From positions 1 to 64,000 of the forward strand of contig JAHHII010000011.1 in NCBI GenBank assembly GCA_019358855.1: a stretch of 64,000 nt of DNA, in the 5' to 3' direction. The notes below the pieces were generated by a model. That model was not told the DNA's origin, did no database searches, and saw only the letters and a list, made by a program, of their open reading frames with translations. Below, piece by piece: positions 27,028 to 35,264 of this stretch. Made by a program: the position numbers and the translations under genes. The stretch is from Timaviella obliquedivisa GSE-PSE-MK23-08B. Lineage in GTDB: Bacteria; Cyanobacteriota; Cyanobacteriia; Elainellales; Elainellaceae. Numbering within the stretch: the first letter of the stretch is position 1; every line of letters begins with the position of its first letter.

Positions 27028-27119
27028 CAATTACACTTTCTCAGCATAATTATCGGGCACTGTTTCAGGAAAGTATAGAGGAAAATACCTGCAGTATTGA
27101 TCTATGCGATATTACCTGA
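27024..27119 (+). pseudogene. possible AraC-family regulator N-terminal scrap
   Basis: Overlapping the ATPase stop, an ATG opens 31 codons ([20 protein letters not shown]) and then meets TGA 27117. That opening resembles the first residues of PchR-like AraC regulators that accompany cyanobacterial siderophore operons; nothing beyond it matches. Either a remnant left after loss of regulator, receptor and binding-protein genes, or a chance short frame. Confidence 0.35.
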
Positions 27120-27245
27120 AATGTCCTGAACAAAGACGATGTGCATGGGGTGAAATGCTGGCGCGATCGCTCGAAATGCTGACCCCTCGATCTGTAATTC
27201 GGCAAGTTTGATACGGCTCCCAATTATAGTTCGCAGAGAAGTACT

Positions 27246-27833
27246 TTAACCCGTTGCTTCTTTAAAGATGTAGTAATCTGTAACGCTCGATCGCCACTCG
27301 CTCTCTCCTCGCCAGAACGCCAGTGGGTCTGATGTCGAGCGGTAAGGGGGATAAATACGTAAACGATTTTCTGTAGCAGGAGGACTAGCAATCGCTAGTC
27401 CCAAACATAAGTGTCCTAGCGATCGGGCAAACTCCGAATGATGTCCTGGAGAACCCGCGTATGCATGGGCATATTCATGAGCAACCAATGATAGCCAATC
27501 TTGCGGCACTACCCGTCCGACATCAACCAGAAGGGTAATAGGCGTAGTGCTGAGGTTACACAATCCATCAACACCAAAACGACTTGCTAACGGAACTGCA
27601 AAGATTTGAATAGTGGGTTGATCGGTAGTGTGAACGCAATGATGACATGCTTGGAGACAGTATTGGAGCGATGCATTGACCTGATCAATGCGATCGCCGA
27701 TCCAAGTACAAATAGGCGAGCGCCGATCTAGGTCAAACATCAGATCCACCATTTCTGGATCAAGTGCCAGACCACGCATCACATACAGGTAATCTAACCC
27801 GCGAGCAAAAGAATCAGAGCTATAAAGCTGCAA
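27246..27833 (-). CDS. conserved cyanobacterial protein with HEYAH zinc-peptidase-like motif
   Basis: A 195-residue protein not recognised by name. It holds VAHEYAHAYAGSPGHHSEFARSL-type sequence: an HExxH motif (HEYAH) followed by a downstream His/Glu pair, as in gluzincin-like metallopeptidases. A Cys/His cluster (CLQACHHCVH) lies earlier. The start appears to be TTG 27833, one base after the cpcS stop, so it is translationally coupled to the bilin lyase gene. Role in phycobilisome maturation or turnover is inferred from that coupling only. Confidence 0.65.
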   Translation of the reverse strand: MQLYSSDSFARGLDYLYVMRGLALDPEMVDLMFDLDRRSPICTWIGDRIDQVNASLQYCLQACHHCVHTTDQPTIQIFAVPLASRFGVDGLCNLSTTPITLLVDVGRVVPQDWLSLVAHEYAHAYAGSPGHHSEFARSLGHLCLGLAIASPPATENRLRIYPPYRSTSDPLAFWRGESEWRSSVTDYYIFKEATG

Positions 27834-27834
27834 T

Positions 27835-28425
27835 TTACCAACCTAAGAAGGAAAAAGATTCGCTGGGTTCAGCCGCTTCCGATGCAACCGGAGCGCCGTC
27901 GGCATCCGTAATCCGAAACTCGGTGCAGAAAGTAGCCGTGCTAAAGCCTCCAAACCGTTTTACTGTACTGGTTCGCACCCGCAAGCTAGGATCGGCAAAT
28001 GAAAACCGTTCGACCGAACTCATGGTTTCGTATTCAGTGACTAGGACTAAGGCATCATCGTCATCCATGTGATACTGACCCGCAACTGGGACAACTTCAG
28101 CATAGCCTCGCTCTCGTAACAAGGTTCCTCGACGACGATCGCTTCCTTCAGGCACCAAAGCGAACACTGTCGTCCCTTCGTGGTTTTCGTCTTCCTTGTC
28201 CCAACCCATCGACCCTTGCCAAGCGACGTAAGCGCCACCGATCGCCAAGCTTGGATCAACCTCATGAATCCGACAAATTTCAATCACTTGAGGATCATTG
28301 GCACCCAAAGCTTGCACCTGAATTTCAGACTCACCCATTTCCGATCGCCTAAAAGCAAGATGATGAGTGGTTCGCTGCGATCGCCACTTACCTGTACTAA
28401 CCTGGAAAAACTCCATTGCGTCCAT
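27835..28425 (-). CDS. cpcS: CpcS/CpeS-type phycobiliprotein bilin lyase
   Basis: A 196-residue lyase from ATG 28425, where the family start MDAMEFFQVSTGKWRSQRT begins; a longer frame to 28494 lacks support. The HHLAFRRSE and PSLAIGGAYVAWQGSMGWD stretches are typical of the CpcS-I lipocalin-like barrel. These enzymes attach phycocyanobilin (CpcS) or phycoerythrobilin (CpeS) to the Cys-82-equivalent of phycobiliproteins. Which bilin is used here is not clear. It is divergent from nblA and cotranscribed with the HEYAH gene. Confidence 0.88.
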   Translation of the reverse strand: MDAMEFFQVSTGKWRSQRTTHHLAFRRSEMGESEIQVQALGANDPQVIEICRIHEVDPSLAIGGAYVAWQGSMGWDKEDENHEGTTVFALVPEGSDRRRGTLLRERGYAEVVPVAGQYHMDDDDALVLVTEYETMSSVERFSFADPSLRVRTSTVKRFGGFSTATFCTEFRITDADGAPVASEAAEPSESFSFLGW

Positions 28426-28607
28426 ACGCGACTCCATAACGCCAGACCATTTACTGCTTATACTATAAAGCTTCCCTAGAGCTAACGCTCTCATAGATCC
28501 CTGGCTTTTTCAAGCCAGCAGAGATTAACCACCTGCTAGCCTTTAAGGTTCATTCGGACGTGTATATAACCAACCACTTGTCAAGCAGGTGTTACTTTTG
28601 TTAACAT

Positions 28608-28636
28608 GCCTATAGCAAGAAAGCCTGTAGCAAAAA
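28608..28636 (+). repeat. imperfect 15-bp tandem duplication in the nblA leader
   Basis: gcctatagcaagaaa at 28608-28622 is followed by gcctgtagcaaaaa at 28623-28636. It lies 30 bases before the nblA start and makes a spurious upstream ATG frame. Confidence 0.6.
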
Positions 28637-28665
28637 GCGTCGCAATTCTCTGGAGAGTAAGCAAA

Positions 28666-28830
28666 ATGGAAATTCCAGGATTAAGCATAGAGCAGCAGTT
28701 CAACCTCAAAGTTTACGAAGAGCAGGTAAAATTGTTGAGCACAGAGCAAGCGCAGACCTTTTTGCTAGAAGTCATGCGTCAACTCATGGTGAAAGAGAAT
28801 GTGATCAAGCAGTTATTGAAGCAGTCCTAA
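28666..28830 (+). CDS. nblA: phycobilisome degradation adaptor NblA
   Basis: A 54-residue protein from ATG 28666 (GGAG at 28652-28655). It reads MEIPGLSIEQQFNLKVYEEQ then LLSTEQAQTFLLEVMRQLMVK, the two-helix NblA signature. NblA binds phycobiliproteins and delivers them to Clp protease during nitrogen or sulfur starvation. An upstream frame to 28606 exists but family length and ribosome site favour 28666. A rho-independent terminator follows. I could not find a clear NtcA site upstream. Confidence 0.95.
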   Translation: MEIPGLSIEQQFNLKVYEEQVKLLSTEQAQTFLLEVMRQLMVKENVIKQLLKQS

Positions 28831-28865
28831 AAGAATCAAGAAGATTCTTAAAAGCTGAGCATAAT

Positions 28866-28903
28866 CCCCTAGTCAGAACTGCGCTGACTAGGGGCTGTTT
28901 TTT
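28866..28903 (+). terminator. rho-independent terminator of nblA
   Basis: cccctagtcag at 28866-28876 pairs perfectly with 28884-28894 around a seven-base loop, followed by ctgtttttt. Clear intrinsic terminator. Confidence 0.9.
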
Positions 28904-29023
28904 ATGGTAAGGATTATTGCTTAGTTTCTCATAACCGAGACTGGATAGACCTTCTCTTTCTAGATTCAATAGTGTCTTGTCAACCAAACAAGGAAGTATC
29001 TTTTAACAACGAAGGAGAGCGAA

Positions 29024-29260
<237 letters not shown>

Positions 29261-29364
29261 ACGATGACCCAGAGTCCCCTTGTTTTATGGAAGGATTATT
29301 TAGTTAAGCTTACAACTGGCTAGAGCAGGTATGATCAACCCAGTTTCTTTTCTCAAAGTCAGTC

Positions 29365-29820
29365 ATGACAACTTCTAACGAACAAATTCAAGCTACTCTA
29401 AGCGAGCATTCTAAAGCGATCGCTCGCCATGAAAACCGATTTATAGTTCATGAGTCAGCAATAGCTCACCAAGACGCTATAGGTATTGAAATCCGTCAGA
29501 ATCTCGCTCGGGCATCCCAAATTCTGGATCAAGTAGCTGCTGGACAAGCTGAAACCCAGCGGCAGATTGCTCTCACGCAAGAGCAGATTACCCTCATGGG
29601 AGAGCAGATTGCTCTCACGCAAGAGCAGAGTGCCCGCAATCAAGAGCAGATTACCCTCATGGGAGAGCAGAGCGCTCGTGCTCAAGATCTGAGTGCTCGT
29701 ACACAAGAAAAGATTAACGTCAACCAAGAGCAGATTGCCATTCTCGCGGCTAGCATTACGGAACTGCGGAACACAGTTTCAGACATGGTTCGGAATCAAG
29801 GCGGTACACCTAGCTCATAG
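29365..29820 (+). CDS. coiled-coil protein with 7-residue repeats
   Basis: A 151-residue hydrophilic protein with no known domain. Residues about 65-125 consist of seven-residue units of the form QEQIxLx and GEQxAxx, encoded by 21-base tandem repeats, which should form a long coiled coil. The N-terminal half is also helical (HSKAIARHENRFIVHESAIA). It lies 14 bases before the HEAT-repeat gene on the same strand and probably shares its transcript. Function unknown; a scaffold or linker is plausible. Confidence 0.65.
   Translation: MTTSNEQIQATLSEHSKAIARHENRFIVHESAIAHQDAIGIEIRQNLARASQILDQVAAGQAETQRQIALTQEQITLMGEQIALTQEQSARNQEQITLMGEQSARAQDLSARTQEKINVNQEQIAILAASITELRNTVSDMVRNQGGTPSS
29550..29728 (+). 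repeat. 21-bp tandem repeats coding the coiled coil
   Basis: Units such as caagagcagattaccctcat and gagcagattgctctcacg recur with a 21-base period and small changes; the block gattaccctcatgggagagc is present twice (from about 29585 and 29648). It lies wholly within the coiled-coil gene and keeps frame. Confidence 0.75.
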
Positions 29821-29834
29821 CCCAGCGAGCAATT

Positions 29835-30554
29835 ATGGATAAACGATTTCTCAATCTATTTAACTTAACTGAAGAACAGGCGATCGCTCTTTTAGACACG
29901 CCTTATGACCAAGTTAGTGAAGATGACTCACGCTACATTGCCACTTCCCATTTAATTAATTTCTCGTCTGAAAACTCGATTCAAGCCTTAATACGTGCTG
30001 TTCAACAGACCGATCCAGCCCTAGAAAACCGCATTGTGCGGCGTAAATCGGTTGAAACCTTAGGCAGGCTAGAGGCAAAGCAGGCTTTACCCGTAATTCG
30101 GACGTGTTTGACAGACGATGACTGTTACACCGTAGAAAATGCTGTCTGGTCAATTGGAGAAATTGGCACCCAGGATGCCGAAATCTTAGAGGAAGTTGCT
30201 CAACTTTTAGAAACTTTTCCTGAAGCCGGAATGCAAGGGCTAAAAATAGCGCTCAATGATGCCAATCCAGTCGTGCATATTGCAGCAACCATGGCGCTCG
30301 GCGAAATTGGGGTTCCCTCTTTAGATATTTTAATTGAAGCCTTAGAAACCACTGATAACGTAGGATTGGCAGTTTCACTTGTCAATGCGCTGGCTTCGGT
30401 GGGAGACAGCCGTGGGGCTGAGGTATTGACGGCGTTGGTGAATGATGAGTCGGCTGATGCATCCGTGCAGGAGTCGGCAACCAGTGCCTTGTCGCGTTTG
30501 GAAATGGTAAGCCAGTACCGACGAAAGCCTCAGTCACAAAACAGGAGGGTATGA
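29835..30554 (+). CDS. HEAT-repeat protein of the E/F bilin-lyase type
   Basis: A 239-residue protein made of HEAT/PBS-lyase repeats: IVRRKSVETLGRLEAKQALP, ENAVWSIGEIGTQDAEI, HIAATMALGEIGVPSLDI and ESATSALSRLEM. The N-terminal RFLNLFNLTEEQAIALLDTP is typical of a cyanobacterial subgroup related to CpcE/CpcF, CpeY/CpeZ/CpeF and NblB. Members attach or detach bilins, or act as chaperones. Linkage to nblA, cpcS and a cpeB relic supports a phycobiliprotein role, but the exact member cannot be told from sequence alone. Confidence 0.8.
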   Translation: MDKRFLNLFNLTEEQAIALLDTPYDQVSEDDSRYIATSHLINFSSENSIQALIRAVQQTDPALENRIVRRKSVETLGRLEAKQALPVIRTCLTDDDCYTVENAVWSIGEIGTQDAEILEEVAQLLETFPEAGMQGLKIALNDANPVVHIAATMALGEIGVPSLDILIEALETTDNVGLAVSLVNALASVGDSRGAEVLTALVNDESADASVQESATSALSRLEMVSQYRRKPQSQNRRV

Positions 30555-30558
30555 GGCG

Positions 30559-31656
30559 TTAGGGTCCAATTGGATCTGGCTGCAAGCTGGGTTGTGAACT
30601 TGGCTGCGAACTTGGCTGCGAACTTGGTTGATTAGATTGCAATGCATCTTTTGCTGACAAACCATCTCCTTGGGCGCCAAAAAACCATAGCACCGCTGCC
30701 GCTTCTGCCTGACTCACTGTTTTCTTAGGATTAAATAGCGTCGTGTAGCCAAACGCACGGCGAATGTTAGACAAATCGCCGTTTTGATAATCTGCTAACA
30801 CCGCCCGGAGAACTTTTGGATCAATTTTGGCAGTATCTTGAAAGCCCCAGCTTTCTTTGACGGTTTCGAGAGTTGCATTGGGAAGCGATCGCTGAGTATC
30901 TACCGGAACCTTCCAAAAAATTAAATCTTCGCGGGTTAGCGGTGAGTTAGGACGAAAGTTTACTGCACTACTTTCACCCGAAAGCGCACTCGGAATTAAC
31001 CCAGCGTTTGCCAAGCCTTGAATCGCTCCAAAATCAGGATCTTTAGAGGGAACATCCTTAAAGGCAGGCTGATCGGTCGATGCGCCCAGACGGATTTTCC
31101 GAGCGGGCACGTTGGCATAAATCAAGTTGTTGGCTGCAACTAGCCAGCGGGCATACTCGCGGCGTGTGATTGCGTCGCTAGGTTCAAACCCGTTAGAACT
31201 AGTGACTTGCAACGCGCCCAGATTGGTTAAGTCGGTAATGTAAGACTGAAATTCGGTTGGGACTTGGCTGGGGTTAGTCGGTTGGGATGGCGTGGTCGAT
31301 GGGTTTCCTGAAGGACTTGCAGAACCGTTTGAGGACAGGTTTGCAGGAGGAATTGGTCCAATAAAGTTAGGGTCGCCTGGTTGGGGAACCGGGTTTGCTA
31401 GGGAATCATCATTTGTAAAAAGTCTAGGCAGTGCTCCGCTAGTGGAGGGCAACTTTGTTACGGCGCTGGGCGAGGGGCTAGACGTTGCGGACGGTAAACC
31501 GATCGCCACCGGATTATCTTTAAGCCGAGGATCGGGTGCAAGCGATCGCCCTACCCTATCTGCCCAAGGAGTGTTTGCACAGGCAGGCAGTAACAGAGCA
31601 ATGGCAGCGAGGAGAAAAAACTTAGATGGCACGATAAAAGTAGGAATAAACATCAC
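30559..31656 (-). CDS. S-layer homology domain lipoprotein
   Basis: A 365-residue envelope protein. The signal peptide ends in a lipobox LLPAC near residue 26. A Ser/Pro/Asn-rich linker (about residues 45-130) precedes SLH-type units with ITRREYARWLVAANN, FKDVPSKDPDFGAIQGLANAG, LTREDLIFWKV and VSQAEAAAVLWFFG. The end is four SSQP units and a Pro tail. SLH domains bind peptidoglycan-linked polymer, so it probably tethers the outer membrane to the wall. It is convergent with the HEAT-repeat gene, with 4 bases between. Confidence 0.85.
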   Translation of the reverse strand: MMFIPTFIVPSKFFLLAAIALLLPACANTPWADRVGRSLAPDPRLKDNPVAIGLPSATSSPSPSAVTKLPSTSGALPRLFTNDDSLANPVPQPGDPNFIGPIPPANLSSNGSASPSGNPSTTPSQPTNPSQVPTEFQSYITDLTNLGALQVTSSNGFEPSDAITRREYARWLVAANNLIYANVPARKIRLGASTDQPAFKDVPSKDPDFGAIQGLANAGLIPSALSGESSAVNFRPNSPLTREDLIFWKVPVDTQRSLPNATLETVKESWGFQDTAKIDPKVLRAVLADYQNGDLSNIRRAFGYTTLFNPKKTVSQAEAAAVLWFFGAQGDGLSAKDALQSNQPSSQPSSQPSSQPSLQPDPIGP

Positions 31657-31694
31657 AGACAGAACCTTACATCCGCTCTTCCTTGATTCTAACC

Positions 31695-33062
31695 CTACCG
31701 TATCTGCTCCAATATGCGTAACTGAATCGTACTAAATCGCCAAGTTAGCACTCCCGCAGCAACCGCCAAACCCATCGCCAGTCCCCACCATAGCCCTACT
31801 GCCCCCCATCCCAACACCATGCCAAATCCGTAGCCGCTGACTAAACCAATGCCCCAGTAAGCAAATATTCCAATCACCATAGGAATGCGAGTGTCTTTCA
31901 ATCCCCGCAGCGCGCCAACCGCAATCACCTGGATGCCATCAAAAATTTGGAACATGGCGGCTACGCCCAAAAGCACTTGAGCGAGCTCGACTACGATCGC
32001 ATTTGCTGGATCTTGAACATCTAAAAATAGTGCCACAATCGGGCGAGGCATTGTCCAAAATAAGATGGCGGTACTACCCATAAAAGCCGCACCCAGAGCG
32101 ATGCCCACATATCCGGCAAACCGAGCGCCTCGGAGATTATTTTGCCCCACCAATTGCCCAACCCGGACAGTTGTAGCAAACGCAATGCCTAAGGGAATCC
32201 GAAAGGTTACGCCTGCGGTTTCTAGGGCAATTTGATGGGCAGCTAAGGGCGCAACGCCAATTTGTCCAATTAGAAACGTGGTGACGGTAAACAATCCCGT
32301 TTCGACGAAGGCAATAATACCAATGGGCAAGCCAATGTGAAGTAGTTCTTGAATCATGCCGCGATCGAACTTTGGAAAACCTTGAAAGATGCCGTAAATT
32401 CTAAACTGTCGTTGGCTGCGAATATAAAGAGCGATCGCCAAAAACATGCTCCACAAAACGATCGTACTCGACCACCCAATTCCTTCCAAACCCAACGCGG
32501 GCAATCCCAATTTGCCATACATCAGCACATCATTGCCCACGATATTCAGGGGCACGCTGCAAAGCGTAATAATAATGACCGAGCGAGGCTTGGAAATCGC
32601 TGAAGCGAAGTCTTTTAGAACAGCAAACCCTAAGCCCGGTAAATAGCCCCAAACGATTGCCCGTAAATAAAGTTCGGTCTGCTCCAAAAGCTCTTGCGGC
32701 TGCCCCAACGAACTTAACAGCGATCGCATATGCCAAATCAACGCCATGATTGGCAAAGCAACCAAAATCGCCAGCAAAAATCCTTGACGAATCACCTGCC
32801 CCACTTTTTGCGGCTGTCCAGCCCCATGCGCCTCAGCCGCGATCGGACTTACTGCTGCCACAATGCCCGAACCAATAATCAGCAAAGCCCCAAAGCTAAT
32901 TGCACCCAACCCCCCAGCCGCCAATGTTTGGCTGCCCAATTGACCCATCATGGCAGTATCGACAAAAGCGATCGCTGCCTGCGCCATCTGTGCCCCGGCT
33001 AGGGGAAGCGCTAAAAACAGAGAAGCGCGAACTTCAGAAATGATTTGAGATCGAATTGACAC
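31695..33062 (-). CDS. MATE-family efflux transporter
   Basis: A 455-residue membrane protein with about twelve spans in two halves. The N-half includes LPLAGAQMAQAAIAFVDTAMMGQLG and the C-half GLPIGIIAFVETGLFTVTTFLIG with APLAAHQIALETAGVTF, the NorM-like MATE signature. It exports cationic drugs or metabolites in exchange for Na+ or H+. It stands alone, divergent from the PSII S4 gene with a 73-base gap. Confidence 0.9.
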   Translation of the reverse strand: MSIRSQIISEVRASLFLALPLAGAQMAQAAIAFVDTAMMGQLGSQTLAAGGLGAISFGALLIIGSGIVAAVSPIAAEAHGAGQPQKVGQVIRQGFLLAILVALPIMALIWHMRSLLSSLGQPQELLEQTELYLRAIVWGYLPGLGFAVLKDFASAISKPRSVIIITLCSVPLNIVGNDVLMYGKLGLPALGLEGIGWSSTIVLWSMFLAIALYIRSQRQFRIYGIFQGFPKFDRGMIQELLHIGLPIGIIAFVETGLFTVTTFLIGQIGVAPLAAHQIALETAGVTFRIPLGIAFATTVRVGQLVGQNNLRGARFAGYVGIALGAAFMGSTAILFWTMPRPIVALFLDVQDPANAIVVELAQVLLGVAAMFQIFDGIQVIAVGALRGLKDTRIPMVIGIFAYWGIGLVSGYGFGMVLGWGAVGLWWGLAMGLAVAAGVLTWRFSTIQLRILEQIR

Positions 33063-33135
33063 AACTATTCTTCGCCCTGCTAACGCACAACCCCAAAGTC
33101 TCGATAAAATTGAAAAGCATTACACAAACTTATCT

Positions 33136-33915
33136 ATGCTGCCACGCGAAGAACTCCTTAAGGGTGTTGAAAATCGAGAAGCGGTCGTCCGGATCGTCGA
33201 CCAAGCTGAGCAAGCCCTTAAGACTTGGGACGTTATTGCTTCTGATTTTTTGTCACCTCCAGAATTAGCCGAAGTTCAACAAGTCTTTGCACGACTCACC
33301 GAAGTTGAGCTACTGCCCTGGGGTGGATACCCTCAAGCCGAACGCCAGCGAGTGGCGATCGCCCGTTCTGATATTCCCCTAGATACATCCCAAGTGGCAG
33401 TCGCAGCCCTCGATATTGCCGGAAACTTTCTCTTCGATCAGGCAACCCACCGAGATTTTTTAGGAGCGCTGTTGGGCACAGGCATTGTGCGTGAAAAAGT
33501 CGGCGATGTTATAGTCTTAGGCGAACGCGGGGCACAGGCGATCGTCGTCCCCGAAATGGTGGAATTTTTAGAGCAAAGTCTAACTCAGGTGCGATCGGTG
33601 CCCGTAAAAACGCGCCGAATCGATTGGAGTGAGCTAAAGCTGCGTGAACCTAAGAAAAAAGAATTAACGACCACCGAAGCCTCAATGCGTTTAGATGCTG
33701 TCGCTTCTGCGGGCTTCGGCATGTCGCGTAGCAAAATGGCAGATCTCATTAACAGCGGCGATGTCCGGGTCAATTGGAAAGATATCACGCAGTCGAGCCA
33801 TCAGCTTAAGTCTGGCGATTTGGTAGCCATTCGAGGCAAAGGTCGGCTAGAAATTGGGGAAGTGGCAGTAACTAGAAAAGAACGCTACCGAGTGCAATTA
33901 ACTCGGTTCGTTTAA
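33136..33915 (+). CDS. photosystem II S4-domain protein
   Basis: A 259-residue RNA-binding protein. The N-terminal domain (LPREELLKGVENREAVVRIVD) and central part match the YlmH-like PSII S4 family conserved in cyanobacteria and plastids. The S4 domain is at about residues 180-245 (MRLDAVASAGFGMSRSKMADLI, GDVRVNW, SGDLVAIRGKGRLEI). The family is tied to photosystem II by co-occurrence; its direct role is not settled. It is monocistronic and followed by the decayed region. Confidence 0.88.
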   Translation: MLPREELLKGVENREAVVRIVDQAEQALKTWDVIASDFLSPPELAEVQQVFARLTEVELLPWGGYPQAERQRVAIARSDIPLDTSQVAVAALDIAGNFLFDQATHRDFLGALLGTGIVREKVGDVIVLGERGAQAIVVPEMVEFLEQSLTQVRSVPVKTRRIDWSELKLREPKKKELTTTEASMRLDAVASAGFGMSRSKMADLINSGDVRVNWKDITQSSHQLKSGDLVAIRGKGRLEIGEVAVTRKERYRVQLTRFV

Positions 33916-33936
33916 GATAAGCGGCTCTTAACGAGT

Positions 33937-34179
33937 GAGAGCAGCGCCCTACAATTTTTTGATTCTGCACGGTTGACGATCGCCTAGCTTGCCAGAATGC
34001 CAGGAATGGGTAGTTTATGCTTGGTCGAAAATCCTCGTTTGCAGGGATTACGGAAATGGGCTGTAAAAGATTTCAGGAAATACCTGATTTTTTACTTTGA
34101 ACGGGATGATGCTACTGAAGTTCTGCGAATTCTATAGGCAACGCGAGATATCAATAGTATTTTGGACGGTGAGGTATAG
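33937..34179 (+). pseudogene. ParE/RelE-type toxin relic
   Basis: In one frame the sequence reads ALQFFDSARLTIA, stop, LARMPGMG, ENPRLQGLRKWAVKDF, RKYLIFYFERDD, EVLRIL, stop, ATRDINSIL, ending TAG 34177-34179. This is the C-terminal three quarters of a ParE toxin, with TAG at 33985 replacing the usual residue before LARMPGMG and TAG at 34135 before ATRDI. The N-terminus is not found. The toxin is dead. Confidence 0.75.
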
Positions 34180-34307
34180 GGCGATCGCCTTGTAGATTGA
34201 ATTTTGGAGAAGCGATCGCCGTTTGACTCGCTTTACTTTTATAGGGGCGATCGACTTTTTAGAAGAACGCTATGCTAAGTTAACAGTGATAGTGGCAAGG
34301 TTGCACA

Positions 34308-34740
34308 ATAGACATTAACACGCAACTGAATAAGAGTACTGCGGCTAAGTTGGCTCATCTTCAGCAAATGACGAATCAAAACCTAGAGGATGCCTGAGAA
34401 GTATTAAGGATTCTTGCACTTGCCCCCCAACCCCCCATTCTGGGGGACTTCCGCACCAGTCCTCCTTCAAAGTCCCCCAGAATGGGGGATTTAGGGGGCG
34501 GCGTCGGATAGCAATTTAGACTTCTCAGACATCCTCTTAGAAGAAATCCTCCAGCAGGCGATCGACGTGTATTATCAGCAGTTTCAAACACAGTCGAAAA
34601 CTCCTATAGAAATTTTGCAAGATAACAAATTTGTTGGGTGTATTCAGGCTGAGTCAGATTTATCAGCGAACTATAAACCGCTCGTTCAAAGATTGGTGCA
34701 GGAACGGAATGTATATCGATGGAACGATCGCAATTCGTTT
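34308..34740 (+). pseudogene. small helical antitoxin-like gene split by a MITE
   Basis: Reading from ATA 34308 (where ATG would be expected) gives DINTQLNKSTAAKLAHLQQM then TNQNL; the MITE then intervenes. After the MITE the same frame resumes with LEEILQQAIDVYYQQFQTQ, QDNKFVGCIQAESDLSANY and VQRLVQER. Joined across the TTA duplication this is a continuous protein of about 80 residues resembling cyanobacterial ribbon-helix-helix antitoxins. Both the insertion and the lost start make it inactive. Its 3' end runs on into a palindrome and an IS1 fragment. No intact partner toxin lies nearby; the ParE relic is upstream. Confidence 0.7.
34386..34536. mobile_element. 151-bp MITE with IS5-type ends
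   Basis: Terminal inverted repeats of 17 bases (gaggatgcctgagaagt at 34386-34402 and its complement, one mismatch, at 34520-34536) are bordered by CTA on the left and TTA on the right, a three-base target copy with one change. The interior is a large palindrome: cccccattctgggggactt at 34432-34450 pairs perfectly with 34470-34488. It carries no gene. The ends match 15 of 17 bases of the IS at 104-120, so that family could mobilise it. Confidence 0.85.
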
Positions 34741-34746
34741 GAGAAT

Positions 34747-34816
34747 CAGCACCGAAGCGATCGCTTTGTCCTAACCGCTCTTCTTTCATTAGGAAAGTGC
34801 GATCGCTTCGGTGCTG
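34747..34816. repeat. HIP1-containing palindromic element
   Basis: cagcaccgaagcgatcgc at 34747-34764 is perfectly inverted at 34799-34816. Inner bases (ttgtcctaa and ttaggaaag) pair partly, so the RNA or single strand would form a hairpin of about 28 pairs. It separates the split antitoxin from the IS1 transposase tail and looks like a small inserted palindrome. Confidence 0.8.
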
Positions 34817-34827
34817 CCTATAATTTT

Positions 34828-35073
34828 TGGGAACCTTTTGGAATTACCCGGTTCTATACCGATGCTGGGGGAGCATATCAGCGTCATCTCCATCCCGCTT
34901 TCCAGACAATAAGCAAAACGCATACTCAAACCATTGAGCGTAAGCATCTCACCTTGCGGAGACGGATTAAACGTTTAGCCCGTAAAACGATTTGTTTTTC
35001 CAAGTCCCAGTGGCTGCATGATGCGGTCATTGGACTAGTCATCAATCGTTACAAATTTGGTTTAGATATCTAA
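34828..35073 (+). pseudogene. IS1-family transposase C-terminal fragment
   Basis: The frame reads NFWEPFGITRFYTDAGGAYQ, RHLHPAFQTISKTHTQTIER and KHLTLRRRIKRLARKTICFS, ending VIGLVINRYKFGLDI. This is the C-terminal part of an IS1 transposase, with the FYTD Asp and the IERKHLTLR block. The N-terminal helix-turn-helix and first catalytic part are missing. It is open in frame with the split antitoxin, giving an artificial 168-codon fusion that should not be taken as one gene. The sequence after the stop (ccacaggtctagaacactac) may be the old IS end. Confidence 0.85.
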
Positions 35074-35243
35074 TCACCTATCCACAGGTCTAGAACACTA
35101 CCGAATGCCTGACTACCCTCTATGAGCTCATACTGAGATCCCGCAAGCAATTTTTCGAGGTGCCCTTAATTCTTCAAAAATGGCGATCGCCAATCCACCC
35201 CCAAGTTTCTAATAACCTTAGCCCCACCTGCTCAAAATGCAGT

Positions 35244-35249
35244 TATAAT
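35244..35249 (+). promoter_or_regulatory. -10 box of the tmRNA gene
   Basis: TATAAT lies 15 bases before the mature 5' end of the tmRNA, allowing a short 5' precursor. No good -35 hexamer is visible, which is common in cyanobacterial promoters. Confidence 0.5.
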
Positions 35250-35264
35250 GAGTAAACAAAACAC

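Noticed and set aside
34567-35073. 168-codon frame as one gene
   Set aside because: It is an accidental fusion: antitoxin C-terminus, palindrome, then IS1 transposase C-terminus.
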